In this document: piece by piece, positions 24,008-32,973 of the stretch
How positions within the stretch are numbered: position 1 is the stretch's first letter
Layout of the letters: every line of letters starts with the position of its first letter
Assembly: GCF_009467825.1 (NCBI RefSeq)
Contig: NZ_WIOK01000001.1
Span: forward strand, 1 to 64,000
Source: Cyclobacterium xiamenense
GTDB taxonomy: Bacteria > Bacteroidota > Bacteroidia > Cytophagales > Cyclobacteriaceae
Length of the DNA stretch: 64,000 nucleotides
Direction: 5' to 3'
Notes under the pieces: generated by a model
The model's input: the letters and a program-made list of their open reading frames with translations, nothing else
The model's database searches: none
Told to the model about the DNA's origin: nothing
Translations under genes and position numbers: made by a program

Positions 24008-25044
24008 GTTCGGAGGGTTAGGTCTAAATGTACGGTAAACCAGCCATCGGAGCGGCGAATATGGAGTTGGTGCGCATCTCCATAGAGCAGTTCGAGCCTT
24101 CGTTTTACATTGGCCAGTTCGATTCCCGACCCACTATCGTTACTTGCGTTACCCGAGGCGAATTTGTTTTTTACGCAATAATGCAGCCGGCTGCCCTCCG
24201 TTGTCAGCGAGATATGGATGGCGGGTTCGGCAATCAGTCCGGTACCGTGCTTGAAGGCGTTCTCCACAAAGGGAATCAGCAGCATGGGTTCGATATGGTG
24301 CCAGTCTTCGGTAGGGTTCAGGTCGATATCCAGCTGCAGTCGGTCTCCGATGCGTTGCTGCTGCAGGTCGATATAGCCCTTCAGGTATTCCAATTCCCGC
24401 TTTAGCAGTACTTTTTCCTCATCCGTTTCGTAAAACATGTATTTTACCAAAGCTGCAAGTTTTAGCAAGGTGGGTTCCAGCGCATCGCTTTTCATCCGGG
24501 CGAGGGCTACCGTGTTGTTCAACACGTTTAGAAAGAAATGCGGATTGATTTGTGACCGGAGAAAGGCCAGTTCGGTCTTCAGGTTTTCTTGTTGTTGTTC
24601 GCTAGCCAGCCGATCGGATCGGATCTTGTCGGATACGGACCTAAAGGCGATTGCCGCCATCAGAATACATACAAAGGGAACCGCATTGTAAAGCGCGGAG
24701 CGGTAAACGGAAAAAGACAAATCGGCCAGAAGGATTCCAAAAAGCAGGCGGTGAACGAGCAGGATGCCAGCAAAGAGCAGTAGTTGGAGGAGCAGGTAAC
24801 CGGCAAATTTCCGTTGGTACAGGAAGCGGGGAATCAGCAGCCGGGTGTTTGCATAAAAAAGGATGACCCAGAAGATGTTGGTCAGGCTGTTTAGGTACAG
24901 AAAGTTTTCGGCCTGCGCGGATCGTGGTCCCCTTCCTCCGTAGCCCTGCTCCACGAGAAAGGGCAGCAGGAAAAAAATGGACCAGGTCAGTACGTGCAGC
25001 ATGGGAGCCTGGTATTTTTGAAACGAAGTGAAAAGGTTAGCCAT
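24004..25044 (-). CDS. LytS/YehU-type sensor histidine kinase
   Basis: The 346-residue inner-membrane kinase has four predicted N-terminal transmembrane helices (about residues 15-150). The His_kinase domain follows with phospho-acceptor histidine in SQINPHFFLNVLNN near 190. A HATPase_c domain has an N-box (PFVENAFKHG) and a G-box (GSGIELANVKRRLELLYG). It should phosphorylate the LytTR regulator encoded just downstream. No periplasmic sensor domain is visible, so the signal may be sensed within the membrane. Confidence 0.9.
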   Translation of the reverse strand: MANLFTSFQKYQAPMLHVLTWSIFFLLPFLVEQGYGGRGPRSAQAENFLYLNSLTNIFWVILFYANTRLLIPRFLYQRKFAGYLLLQLLLFAGILLVHRLLFGILLADLSFSVYRSALYNAVPFVCILMAAIAFRSVSDKIRSDRLASEQQQENLKTELAFLRSQINPHFFLNVLNNTVALARMKSDALEPTLLKLAALVKYMFYETDEEKVLLKRELEYLKGYIDLQQQRIGDRLQLDIDLNPTEDWHHIEPMLLIPFVENAFKHGTGLIAEPAIHISLTTEGSRLHYCVKNKFASGNASNDSGSGIELANVKRRLELLYGDAHQLHIRRSDGWFTVHLDLTLRT

Positions 25045-25120
25045 GTGGGTTTTAAATTAGATGCACCAATATACAAAATCGTAGCCGAACCCCGTTTTGC
25101 AAAAGCTATCGGGCGTAGGC

Positions 25121-25152
25121 AAAAAAAAAGAAACCGGTTGGTATCCGGTTTC
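25121..25152 (-). terminator. Terminator of the 25.2-25.8 kb gene
   Basis: On the minus strand GAAACCGG/CCGGTTTC with a 7-base loop is followed by nine Ts. It separates this gene from the kinase gene downstream. Confidence 0.8.
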
Positions 25153-25195
25153 CAATGCTGGGTAAGAAATACCCCATTCAGTGGGAAGGGAGCCA

Positions 25196-25783
25196 TTAGC
25201 CCACTTCGATGTATTGGGAATAAGTGGTTTTCCCGTCCACTACCCGAATCGTATAGCTGTCTTTCACTGCCTTTTCAAAGTTGAATACTTTGTCAATGCT
25301 GCCGTCTACGTTTTCTGTGGTCCGGAAGACTTCGGCATTTTGGCTATTGGTTATCTTAATGTCCACCTTTTTGAGGTCCTTTGACGACAGGGCAAGGAAC
25401 ACGGTGGCTCCATCTACCCGAAATACCGAGGGAGAGGATTTTTCCTCTTTCTGGACGATTTCTATCCGGTCCTCAACCAATTTCAAGGTGTAGACCAGGC
25501 TCGCCTCCGGGTTGTCCACCCGGAAGAAATACGTGCCATTGGCTAATTGCTCCAGGTTAAACTTTTTTGAATAGGTCCCGTCGTAGGCATCGGCGAAAAA
25601 CAAGGTGTTCGCAGATTGATCGGTGATGGAAATGGTTGTTCCCCGTAACTGGGAGTTTAATTGAATAAAGAGATTTTTTCCCTCATCCGAAATCAGCAGG
25701 TTTGGATTGGGTGCGGGGGTCATGCTCGTAAGCGATACGAGAAACAAAACGGCTATTGCGGCACTTTTCATTAGATTTTTCAT
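25196..25783 (-). CDS. Exported two-domain beta protein, function unknown
   Basis: The 195-residue protein has a signal peptide (AAIAVLFLVSLTSMTPA). Two similar beta-sandwich-like halves follow, at residues of about 28-105 (LFIQLNSQLRGTTISITD...GTYFFRVDN) and 115-195 (VFLALSSKDLKKVDIKITN...DSYTIRVVDG). Each ends in a motif like the T9SS-type sorting-domain strand (GTYFFRV, SYTIRV). It probably acts in the periplasm or at the surface. No enzymatic residues stand out. Confidence 0.55.
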   Translation of the reverse strand: MKNLMKSAAIAVLFLVSLTSMTPAPNPNLLISDEGKNLFIQLNSQLRGTTISITDQSANTLFFADAYDGTYSKKFNLEQLANGTYFFRVDNPEASLVYTLKLVEDRIEIVQKEEKSSPSVFRVDGATVFLALSSKDLKKVDIKITNSQNAEVFRTTENVDGSIDKVFNFEKAVKDSYTIRVVDGKTTYSQYIEVG

Positions 25784-26432
25784 GGTTTTTGATGTTTAGG
25801 TCTGCCGTTTGACAGGCAGGTAACAAATAATTTATGCTACAAACCTACCGGGAAAAATCCCTCCTTTTCGGAGAAGGGGACCAACTGGAAACGGTCTGCG
25901 ATGAAACCGGAAATTTCTGCGACGAAAAATGGTTTTCGGGAAAGAAAAACAAGCAATTGGCAGAAAGCGTAGCCGTTCCCTGGTATAGGAATACCCTGCA
26001 AACGGCTATCCAGCGTTCGGTATGAACCCACTTTTATACCTGCGAGCGCCTGCCGTGTCCCGTTCCCTCGGAAATCGGTATTTCTCAGAAAGTGCAATTA
26101 CAGAAGCAAACTTTTAAATTTCCATTTCCGCGGTGCCAGGGAAATCAGGCCGGGTGTGGATCGTGTATAAACTCCCCTAAAAGTATATTCGGACCCGTGC
26201 AGATAAGCGGTTCGCAAATCAGGGTACAGCGCAATCGGAATCTGGAAAAAATGGATCCTTTTTCCGGGGTAAACCTGAAGTCGTCGTTCATATTTGGATT
26301 CATTGGCACCTTAAAGCCGTGTCTGTTCCCAACCAGGTACTATCCCTCAAAACCAGTAAGACTTCTACCGGGAAATCTCACGACCAACAGCCAAGAAAAT
26401 TCCGACAGGAACGAGTTGAGCCGGTTTTCCGA
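25784..26432. other. Gene-free stretch
   Basis: Several short frames occur on both strands but none has domain-like sequence or a credible start. No RNA fold or repeat was recognised. The stretch contains the upstream region of the exported beta protein gene and the 3' flank of the FG-GAP gene. Confidence 0.35.
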
Positions 26433-28403
26433 TTACCGCGGCAGGTGGTAAAAATGCCCGTCTTCGCCGCCTGCCAGTATCTCCCAAACACCGTCGTCGT
26501 TCCAATCCACAAAGGTTGGGCTGGTGGTGTGTCCGGCCAGCATTTGCTCCGTAAACGGGGCATTGTATCGGAAGACCACCTTCTCCGGATTTTGGCTGAT
26601 ATTTTCAAATAGCGAAACGTTCAGGCTATTGACTAGCAGGTCCATATCGCCATCGTTGTCCCAGTCTACAAAGCTGATTTTGCGCCGACCGCTTCTGCCG
26701 GCTATCCCTGTATTCAGCCGAAGCGGGCCGGGTGCAGCCTCTTCCACTTCGTTTTTGCTGGTCAATGCGCTGGCATTTTCTCCATAAAAAATGCGTTTCC
26801 CGGGCCGCAAAACGGTTTCTTTACCCTTTCGGCTGCCCTGATACCAGGCCAGGTAGCCTTCATGATCCAGCATGACCAGGTCCATGACTCCGTCTTTGTT
26901 CCAGTCGATGGCATAGGGTGTGGTTCGCCATTGGCTGACCAGTTCCCCAGCTGCCGGCTTCCACCAGTTCCAGCTCGGGTACGGCGGCGCCTGATCTCCC
27001 CAATCTACCCGCACCGGTTGGGGGGCTTGCAGTTCGGTACCGGTATTGCGGATCCATTCCACCTTTCCCCAGATGGAATTGAAAAGGATATCCTGATGGC
27101 CGTCTCCGTCCCAGTCGGCGACCGAGAGGGTGGTGTAGCCCCATTTGGCTTCTGCCGGACCCTGAATGGAACCCCTGTCCCCAGCCTGAATGCGGATCGG
27201 TTGGCCGTCGACTTCCAAGAGCTTCGGTTCGGCCCAACTGGGTTTGGGGCCGCCGCTCAGGTTTTCAATAAAGGCAATGTACCCGGCCGAATTGCCGGCG
27301 ATGAGGTCTTCGTCTCCATCGGAATCCCAGTCCACGCTTACCGGCGTTACCAAAGCGCCAAATTTTAAATGGTCGGCTCGCTGCCGGAAATACCTGGGAG
27401 CCGTAAATTGCGGCATGCCGTCTTGCATTTCGCCGGTATTCCGCACCCAGGCTACCCGTCCGTCTTCATCGCCGACGATCAGGTCTACATACCCGTCCTG
27501 ATCCCAGTCAATGGCCACGGGAATGATCATCTCCAGATCCATTTTGATCAGGCCTTCCCCATTCTCCAAAAACCTGCCTTCCTTGTATACGGGTTGTTCC
27601 CGGCTGCCGACATTTTCAAAATAGGTCATCCGGTCCAGAAATTCACCGCAAATCAAATCCAGGTCTCCGTCTACATCGTAATCCGCCAGGTTGGGGGAAG
27701 GAGCGCCGTATACATCGATTTCTTTTCCTCCGGCCTGCAGTCGGCCGCGGTTGTGGTATTCCCCGTCCTTGTTTTCCAGCAGGTACACGTAGCCATGCAG
27801 GGGGCCATTGACCCAATTGCCGGTACTATCGTAGGCGTTGTCCCAACCATAATCCGACCAGTCGTCCATGCCCACCAGGATATCAAGGTCACCATCGCCT
27901 TCGTAATCGACCATTTTCCATTGGTTGAACCGCGGGCTTTTCCCCAAATCTTTGGTAAGTTCCTCGATGGGGAACAAGGCCTGCGGTTCGGAATCCAGGG
28001 CCCTGCGGAAATCCTTCAGTTCGGCTCCGGGGATGGTCACCTTGGGTTCTCCCGGGCCGTAGTGGGAAATCTGAACTTTGGGGATGGCATCTCCCAGGCG
28101 TACCGGAGGTTCGAAGATGGGAAAAGCTTCTCCGCTGCTGTTTTCGAAAAAGTAAAGGCCATTAAACGGCTTGTCCGGACAGGACACCAACAAGTCCATG
28201 TCCCCGTCTCCGTCGTAATCCATGGGCAGCGGCCAGGCCCACAGGCCCACTCCCAGGTAGGAACTGGCCTCGGGTCGGTTGTAATTGACCCGGGTAAATT
28301 CGGAAACGGTATCGGCGGTTTCGGTAGCTTGTTTCTGGCAACCTGTTCCCAGCAGGAGGCAGGAGACAAGAAGTGACAAAGCGGTTTGCGGGTAGCTTGG
28401 CAT
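26433..28403 (-). CDS. FG-GAP/VCBS repeat lipoprotein
   Basis: The 656-residue lipoprotein (lipobox LLGTGC, about residue 22) consists of about nine Ca-binding FG-GAP/VCBS repeats. Each is marked by a D-x-D-x-D-G loop such as DYDGDGDMDLLV, DYEGDGDLDILVG, DWDQDGYVDLIVG, DWDSDGDEDLIAG and DWDNDGDMDLLV. Repeats are spread from about residue 60 to the C-terminus, fitting a beta-propeller. Such proteins often bind carbohydrate or other surface polymers in Bacteroidota. It lies 73 bp downstream of the SDR gene on the same strand and is probably the last gene of the permease/dehydrogenase operon. Confidence 0.85.
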   Translation of the reverse strand: MPSYPQTALSLLVSCLLLGTGCQKQATETADTVSEFTRVNYNRPEASSYLGVGLWAWPLPMDYDGDGDMDLLVSCPDKPFNGLYFFENSSGEAFPIFEPPVRLGDAIPKVQISHYGPGEPKVTIPGAELKDFRRALDSEPQALFPIEELTKDLGKSPRFNQWKMVDYEGDGDLDILVGMDDWSDYGWDNAYDSTGNWVNGPLHGYVYLLENKDGEYHNRGRLQAGGKEIDVYGAPSPNLADYDVDGDLDLICGEFLDRMTYFENVGSREQPVYKEGRFLENGEGLIKMDLEMIIPVAIDWDQDGYVDLIVGDEDGRVAWVRNTGEMQDGMPQFTAPRYFRQRADHLKFGALVTPVSVDWDSDGDEDLIAGNSAGYIAFIENLSGGPKPSWAEPKLLEVDGQPIRIQAGDRGSIQGPAEAKWGYTTLSVADWDGDGHQDILFNSIWGKVEWIRNTGTELQAPQPVRVDWGDQAPPYPSWNWWKPAAGELVSQWRTTPYAIDWNKDGVMDLVMLDHEGYLAWYQGSRKGKETVLRPGKRIFYGENASALTSKNEVEEAAPGPLRLNTGIAGRSGRRKISFVDWDNDGDMDLLVNSLNVSLFENISQNPEKVVFRYNAPFTEQMLAGHTTSPTFVDWNDDGVWEILAGGEDGHFYHLPR

Positions 28404-28476
28404 GGGTGCTGTTTTTTGATACGGTTGGATTTTATTGGCAACTAGTAATTTACCCCGGCAGGGGCTAAATGGGCCA

Positions 28477-29229
28477 TTAGCCCCTACCCATGTAGGGCAT
28501 GCCGTTGGCCATTAGGGTGATCCAGGGAATATTGGTATCCAGCGGCAGTCCTGCCATATACACGATGGCCCGTCCTACTTCTTCCAGGTCCATGGTGGGT
28601 TCCACCTTTTGCGACCCGTCTGCTTGCAGGATGCCTTCTTCGATTTTTTTGGTCATGGCACTCTTGGCATTCCCAATATCGATTTGGCCGCAGACGATGC
28701 CATGGGCCCTTCCATCCAGGTTGCTGGAGCGGGTAAGGCCCGTGACCGCATGCTTGCTTGCTGTATAGGCGACCGACAGGGGGCGGGGAACCTGCGCGGA
28801 TATGGAGCCGTTGTTGATGATGCGCCCTCCTTTCGGTCGCTGTTTTTTCATCAGTCGAAACGCTTCCTGGGTGCAAAGAAAGGCCCCGGTCAGGTTGGTA
28901 TCGATCACGTTTTTCCAATCGGCAAAAGCCAATTCTTCCAGGGGCACGGAGGGGGCATTTACGCCGGCATTGTTAAACAAAAGATCCAGGCGACCAAAGC
29001 CTGTCTCGATTTTTACAAAAAGTTGCCGGATTGCGGCGGGATCCGTGATATCCGCTGGAGCGACAAGGTGTTTGGTCCCCTTGCAATGCGCCGCTGTTTC
29101 TTCCAGGTTTTGTTGGTTTCTTCCGGTGAGGATCAGCGTCCAATCTTCTTTGGCCAGTGCTTTAGCGACTGCCCGGCCGATTCCCGAACCGGCACCGGTG
29201 ATCAATGCGGTTTTGATAGGCTGATTCAT
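28477..29229 (-). CDS. Short-chain dehydrogenase/reductase (SDR)
   Basis: The 250-residue classical SDR has the Rossmann glycine motif TGAGSGIG (about residues 11-18), NNAG near 90, the active-site Ser in INNGSIS near 142, and YTASK (Tyr and Lys) near 155. It is an NAD(P)-dependent alcohol or sugar oxidoreductase. It overlaps the preceding DenD-like gene by four bases. Together with the GntP-type permease this suggests a sugar-acid or polyol oxidation step, but the substrate cannot be read directly. Confidence 0.88.
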   Translation of the reverse strand: MNQPIKTALITGAGSGIGRAVAKALAKEDWTLILTGRNQQNLEETAAHCKGTKHLVAPADITDPAAIRQLFVKIETGFGRLDLLFNNAGVNAPSVPLEELAFADWKNVIDTNLTGAFLCTQEAFRLMKKQRPKGGRIINNGSISAQVPRPLSVAYTASKHAVTGLTRSSNLDGRAHGIVCGQIDIGNAKSAMTKKIEEGILQADGSQKVEPTMDLEEVGRAIVYMAGLPLDTNIPWITLMANGMPYMGRG

Positions 29230-30191
29230 GCAATGGGGGATTGGATATTTTCCTCCCGGATGTAATTCCGGATAATTTCTTCTACGTCCTGGTCGGCCGT
29301 AAAGCCCAGAGCATCGGCTTTCCGGGTATCAAAGTGCGGCGGCCAGGTCAATACGATGCTTTGAAGGAAAGCATCCGGTTGATGGCTGATGCGTTTGGCC
29401 ACTACGGGGCCGGCCACCCGTTCCAGGCAGTCGATCATGTGCTGCACCGAAACGGTCAGTCCGGGCAAATTGACGGTCCGGTCATCTCCGATCAACTCGG
29501 GGGACAGGCTGGCGGCATGCAGAAAGTTTTTTACAACTTGTTTGGGGGATAGAATCCAGAATTCCGAAGTAGGGTCCACCGGGTAACTGGCGGGTTGTCC
29601 ATTGAGCGGTTCCCGAATGATGCTGCTCAAAAACGAGGAAGTGGCGGCATTCGGCTTGCCGGGTCGTACGGTGATGGTGGGAAGCCGGAGGCAGCGAGCG
29701 TCCACAAATCCCCTACGGCTGTAGTCGTTCATAAGAAGATCTACGATGGCTTTTTGGGTGCCGTAGGAACTTCGGGGTTTGGGAGCGGTTTCCTCGGTGA
29801 TCACCTGCCGTACATCTCCTCCGAAGATACCGCAGGAGCTCGCAAAGACAATGCGGGGCCGGTGTCCCAGCTCCCGGCATTTTTCCAGCAGGTGCAGCGA
29901 TCCTTTCAGGTTGACCTCCATGCCCAGGTCGAAATTTTTTTCTGCTTCCCCACTCACGACGGCAGCGAGGTGAAAGATCAGGTCGGGTTTTTTGTCGAGC
30001 AGTGCGTCTATCTGGGAGGGGTCGCCAAAATCCCCTTGCACGCAATCAAGTTCGGGGTCATTCGCGAGGGTTTCGGGAAAATGGCGGTCAAACAAAGTCA
30101 GGCTACTTCGTGCAGCAGGGTTTTGTTGGCGGTATTCACTAGCCAGGCGGCTTCCGATAAAGCCCCCTCCACCGATAATCAGTACATGCAT
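29226..30191 (-). CDS. denD: NAD-dependent epimerase/dehydratase-family dehydrogenase (D-erythronate dehydrogenase-like)
   Basis: The 321-residue extended SDR has [11 protein letters not shown] at residues 7-17, active-site Ser in [10 protein letters not shown] near 118 and YGTQK (Tyr/Lys) near 142. The stretch [20 protein letters not shown] near 172 is typical of DenD-like proteins, which oxidise D-erythronate to 2-keto-D-erythronate. The neighbours are a GntP-type sugar-acid permease upstream (19 bp gap) and an SDR downstream (4 bp overlap). The usual kinase, isomerase and decarboxylase partners (OtnK, OtnI, OtnC type) are not in the window, so the exact pathway is uncertain. Confidence 0.75.
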   Translation of the reverse strand: MHVLIIGGGGFIGSRLASEYRQQNPAARSSLTLFDRHFPETLANDPELDCVQGDFGDPSQIDALLDKKPDLIFHLAAVVSGEAEKNFDLGMEVNLKGSLHLLEKCRELGHRPRIVFASSCGIFGGDVRQVITEETAPKPRSSYGTQKAIVDLLMNDYSRRGFVDARCLRLPTITVRPGKPNAATSSFLSSIIREPLNGQPASYPVDPTSEFWILSPKQVVKNFLHAASLSPELIGDDRTVNLPGLTVSVQHMIDCLERVAGPVVAKRISHQPDAFLQSIVLTWPPHFDTRKADALGFTADQDVEEIIRNYIREENIQSPIA

Positions 30192-30210
30192 GGGTTGATG
30201 CGTTTTTTGG

Positions 30211-31572
30211 TTAAATTAAAGGAACAATCCAGGACAACAGCCATACCTGCAGCATTCCTGCCAGGGAAATGATTGCCAACAAAAAGGTCCAGGTTTTCAG
30301 GGCTTCTTTCTCTGTCAGTCCGCTCATACGGGCTACCACCCAAAAGGCGCTGTCGTTCATCCAAGATACGAAAAGGGAGCCAAATCCCATAGCCATGAGC
30401 AGATAAACCGGATGGTAGGGCAATTCAGACCCGTCTCCGATCAAGGCCGAGATAATGGCAGCACTGGAAATCATGGCCACCGTTCCGGATCCCTGGGCGG
30501 TTTTCAAAACTGCCGCGATCAGCCAGGCCAGGGGAATGTAATGGAGTTGCAGGTTTTCCGAGCTCAGGCGAATGGCTTCGCCGATCCCGGTATGCCCGAT
30601 CATGGCTCCGTAGGCCCCACCTGCGCTTGTTATCAGAATAATCAGGCCCCCTATTTCCAGCGGTTTCCCGATTTTCTCCCAGAGTACGGTTGATTGAAGG
30701 TCTCGGGTGATGGCCCACAGGTACAAGGCCACAGCCGTTCCCGCTGCCATGGCCAGGTTTTTATTCCCCAAAAAGCCCAGCCATTCCGGCACCGATCCGG
30801 TGAGGGCTTCCACCAGCGATGCAGCGCCAATCAGCAAGATGGGAAGTAGGATGGGTAGCAGGGAGAGGCCCAGGGATAGCTCCTTGCCACCGGCCACGAT
30901 GGGTGCCGGAGCGATCCGCAAGGGAATGCGAAGGGCACGGTTCAGTTTTTTTCCGACGAATAGAACCACGAAGGCGGGGAGAATGCCCAGCAGCAGCCCG
31001 GTACTGATCACCAGGCCCAGGTCCAGGCCTAGCGTTTCTGCCATGATCAGTGGTCCGGGTGTAGGGGGTACGATGCTGTGGGTAATGGCCGCTCCTCCGC
31101 CGATAGCAGTCACGTACAACACGTAATCCTTACCCGTTTTTGCCGCCAGGGTGATTCCCAGCGGAATTAGCAGAAAAAAAACCGTGTCCAGAAAGACCGG
31201 GATGGACAGAATGAATCCGGCCAGCATCAGCGCAAGCCCTGCTTGTTTATCTCCCAGGCGTTTTAGGAGCTGACTGACAATCTGCGAAGCAGCTCCGCTT
31301 TCCATCATGGCCGTGCCGATGACCGCAGCCAGCGCAATGACCCAGGCAATTTTTCCCGCCATGCTACCCAATTCGGTCATGGGTAGCTCGATGGCAGCGA
31401 TCAATCCCCGATCACGGACCAGGTCCGGACTGATCAATCCCACAAAAACGGCCGCGATGACCAAGGCAATAAAGGGATGAAAACGCCATCGGGAAATGAG
31501 TTGTGCTACCAGTAAAATGCTGAGCAATAGCACCAGAAAAGACCAGTATGGGGAAGAAATTAAGCTATCCAT
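30211..31572 (-). CDS. GntP-family sugar-acid:H+ symporter
   Basis: The 453-residue inner-membrane permease has about 12 hydrophobic helices. GntP-family signatures include FHPFIALVIAAVFVGL near residue 32, GSGAAS-like MMESGAASQIVSQLLKRLG near 90, and FILSIPVFLDTVFFLLIPLG near 120. Relatives import gluconate, glycerate or erythronate-like acids with a proton. It is the first gene of the operon with the DenD-like and SDR dehydrogenases, supporting uptake and oxidation of a C4-C6 sugar acid. Confidence 0.9.
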   Translation of the reverse strand: MDSLISSPYWSFLVLLLSILLVAQLISRWRFHPFIALVIAAVFVGLISPDLVRDRGLIAAIELPMTELGSMAGKIAWVIALAAVIGTAMMESGAASQIVSQLLKRLGDKQAGLALMLAGFILSIPVFLDTVFFLLIPLGITLAAKTGKDYVLYVTAIGGGAAITHSIVPPTPGPLIMAETLGLDLGLVISTGLLLGILPAFVVLFVGKKLNRALRIPLRIAPAPIVAGGKELSLGLSLLPILLPILLIGAASLVEALTGSVPEWLGFLGNKNLAMAAGTAVALYLWAITRDLQSTVLWEKIGKPLEIGGLIILITSAGGAYGAMIGHTGIGEAIRLSSENLQLHYIPLAWLIAAVLKTAQGSGTVAMISSAAIISALIGDGSELPYHPVYLLMAMGFGSLFVSWMNDSAFWVVARMSGLTEKEALKTWTFLLAIISLAGMLQVWLLSWIVPLI

Positions 31573-31987
31573 TCTTTAAATAAGGGAAAAAAAATGGAAA
31601 AATCCGGCGTTTTTTACAAAAGTCGAAATTTTTCTCTCGATTTAGAAAATCCGAGCATACTTGCTTGCTTTCGTTGGAACCTTTACTTTCCTTTACAGAA
31701 ACATACAAATGACAGGCGGTTTTTTTTAACCCGTAAACGAAAGGAGCGTTTGGAAGCGGAAGAGATTGCCCTCCCTGCGTTGCAGGAGATGGTAGGGTAC
31801 CAGCCCAGTAGCGTTATCGGAAACGAGTCCCGGAGCGATGCGATCGGGGAGATTTGCAGGAGCTTGCCTATCCCAATCATGGGCAAAGCGCTGGACTGCG
31901 CTGCACGGGTGGATACTGACGTCGATTCCATTGATGGAACGGCTTCTTTTTACAGCAACCGCTTGGTACCCTCAAATTTCTAAACCG
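31573..31987. other. Divergent intergenic region with a doubtful frame
   Basis: It separates the permease operon from the transglycosylase gene. A plus-strand frame of about 129 codons ends at 31983, just before the GTG start of the transglycosylase. Its second half (EEIALPALQEMVGYQPSSV...) looks somewhat protein-like, but I recognise no family and the first half is poor. It may be a degraded gene. Confidence 0.3.
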
Positions 31988-32926
31988 GTGAACACAAAAC
32001 ACATTCCCTATTTGTACCTGCTTCTGCTGCTGCAGTTTGTCCTGATTGGCTACTTGTGGTTTGGGGGAGCAGATAGCGGCTCTGCTCTGAATTCACTAGA
32101 GAACCCAGCCCGAATTCAGGAAGCATCGCCTACGCGTGTCCCGCGGGTACGTATTTTTGAATTGCCCGAATCGCCCGGGTTCGCAGGCGAAAAAGTTCCG
32201 ATGGATGATCCCGAAGTCTACGAGCGCTACGAGCGGGAACTGTACGTCAATGCGTATTGGGAATCCAATACCCTGCTGATGATGAAGCGCGCCGGGAAAT
32301 TTTTCGCCTTCATCGAGCAGACACTGAAAGAAAACGGCATCCCGGACGACTTTAAATACGTGGCACTGATCGAGTCGGGCTTGATGAACGTGACCTCGCC
32401 GGCCGGGGCAAAGGGTTTCTGGCAATTTATGAAAGGCACAGCCGGTGATTTCGGATTGGAAGTCAGCCGGGATGTGGACGAGCGGTACCATTTTGAAAAA
32501 TCTACGCTCGCTGCCTGCAAATACCTGCGGGCTGCCTACGGTAAATTTGGCAACTGGACCAGTGTAGCGGCTAGCTACAACATGGGCATCGCCGGGATAA
32601 CGCGCAGGAAAAACCAACAACTGAGTCCGGATTATTACGACTTGTACCTAAACGAGGAGACCAGCCGCTATCTTTTCCGGGCATTGGCCCTAAAAGAAAT
32701 CTTCGAAAATCCCGGCAAGTACGGCTTTGAGCTTCAGCAGGACGACCTGTACAATCTTCCCCCGCTGCGGGAAATCGAAGTGACCGAAACCATATCCAAC
32801 CTGGCCGACTGGGCGAAAGAACAAAAAAGCAGCTACAAAGAAGTAAAGACCTACAATCCCTGGCTGGTCAACCGGCAACTGCAGGTACGAAGGGGCAAAC
32901 GCTATGTAATAAAACTTCCGGTTTAA
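31988..32926 (+). CDS. Membrane-anchored lytic transglycosylase (SLT domain)
   Basis: The 312-residue protein has an N-terminal hydrophobic anchor (YLYLLLLLQFVLIGYLWFGG) and an SLT domain. The catalytic Glu is in YVALIESGL, followed by SPAGAKGFWQFM and later ASYNMGIAG, the usual ES, GxxQ and AYN-type motifs. Such MltD/Slt-like enzymes cleave peptidoglycan glycan strands to anhydro-muropeptides. The start is GTG (VNTKHIPYL) because the frame upstream has no gene-like sequence. The AsmA-like gene follows 47 bp later. Confidence 0.88.
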   Translation: MNTKHIPYLYLLLLLQFVLIGYLWFGGADSGSALNSLENPARIQEASPTRVPRVRIFELPESPGFAGEKVPMDDPEVYERYERELYVNAYWESNTLLMMKRAGKFFAFIEQTLKENGIPDDFKYVALIESGLMNVTSPAGAKGFWQFMKGTAGDFGLEVSRDVDERYHFEKSTLAACKYLRAAYGKFGNWTSVAASYNMGIAGITRRKNQQLSPDYYDLYLNEETSRYLFRALALKEIFENPGKYGFELQQDDLYNLPPLREIEVTETISNLADWAKEQKSSYKEVKTYNPWLVNRQLQVRRGKRYVIKLPV

Positions 32927-32973
32927 TTATTGGATGCATTTTTATCAGTATCTTGAGAGGCAAATGATTATCT

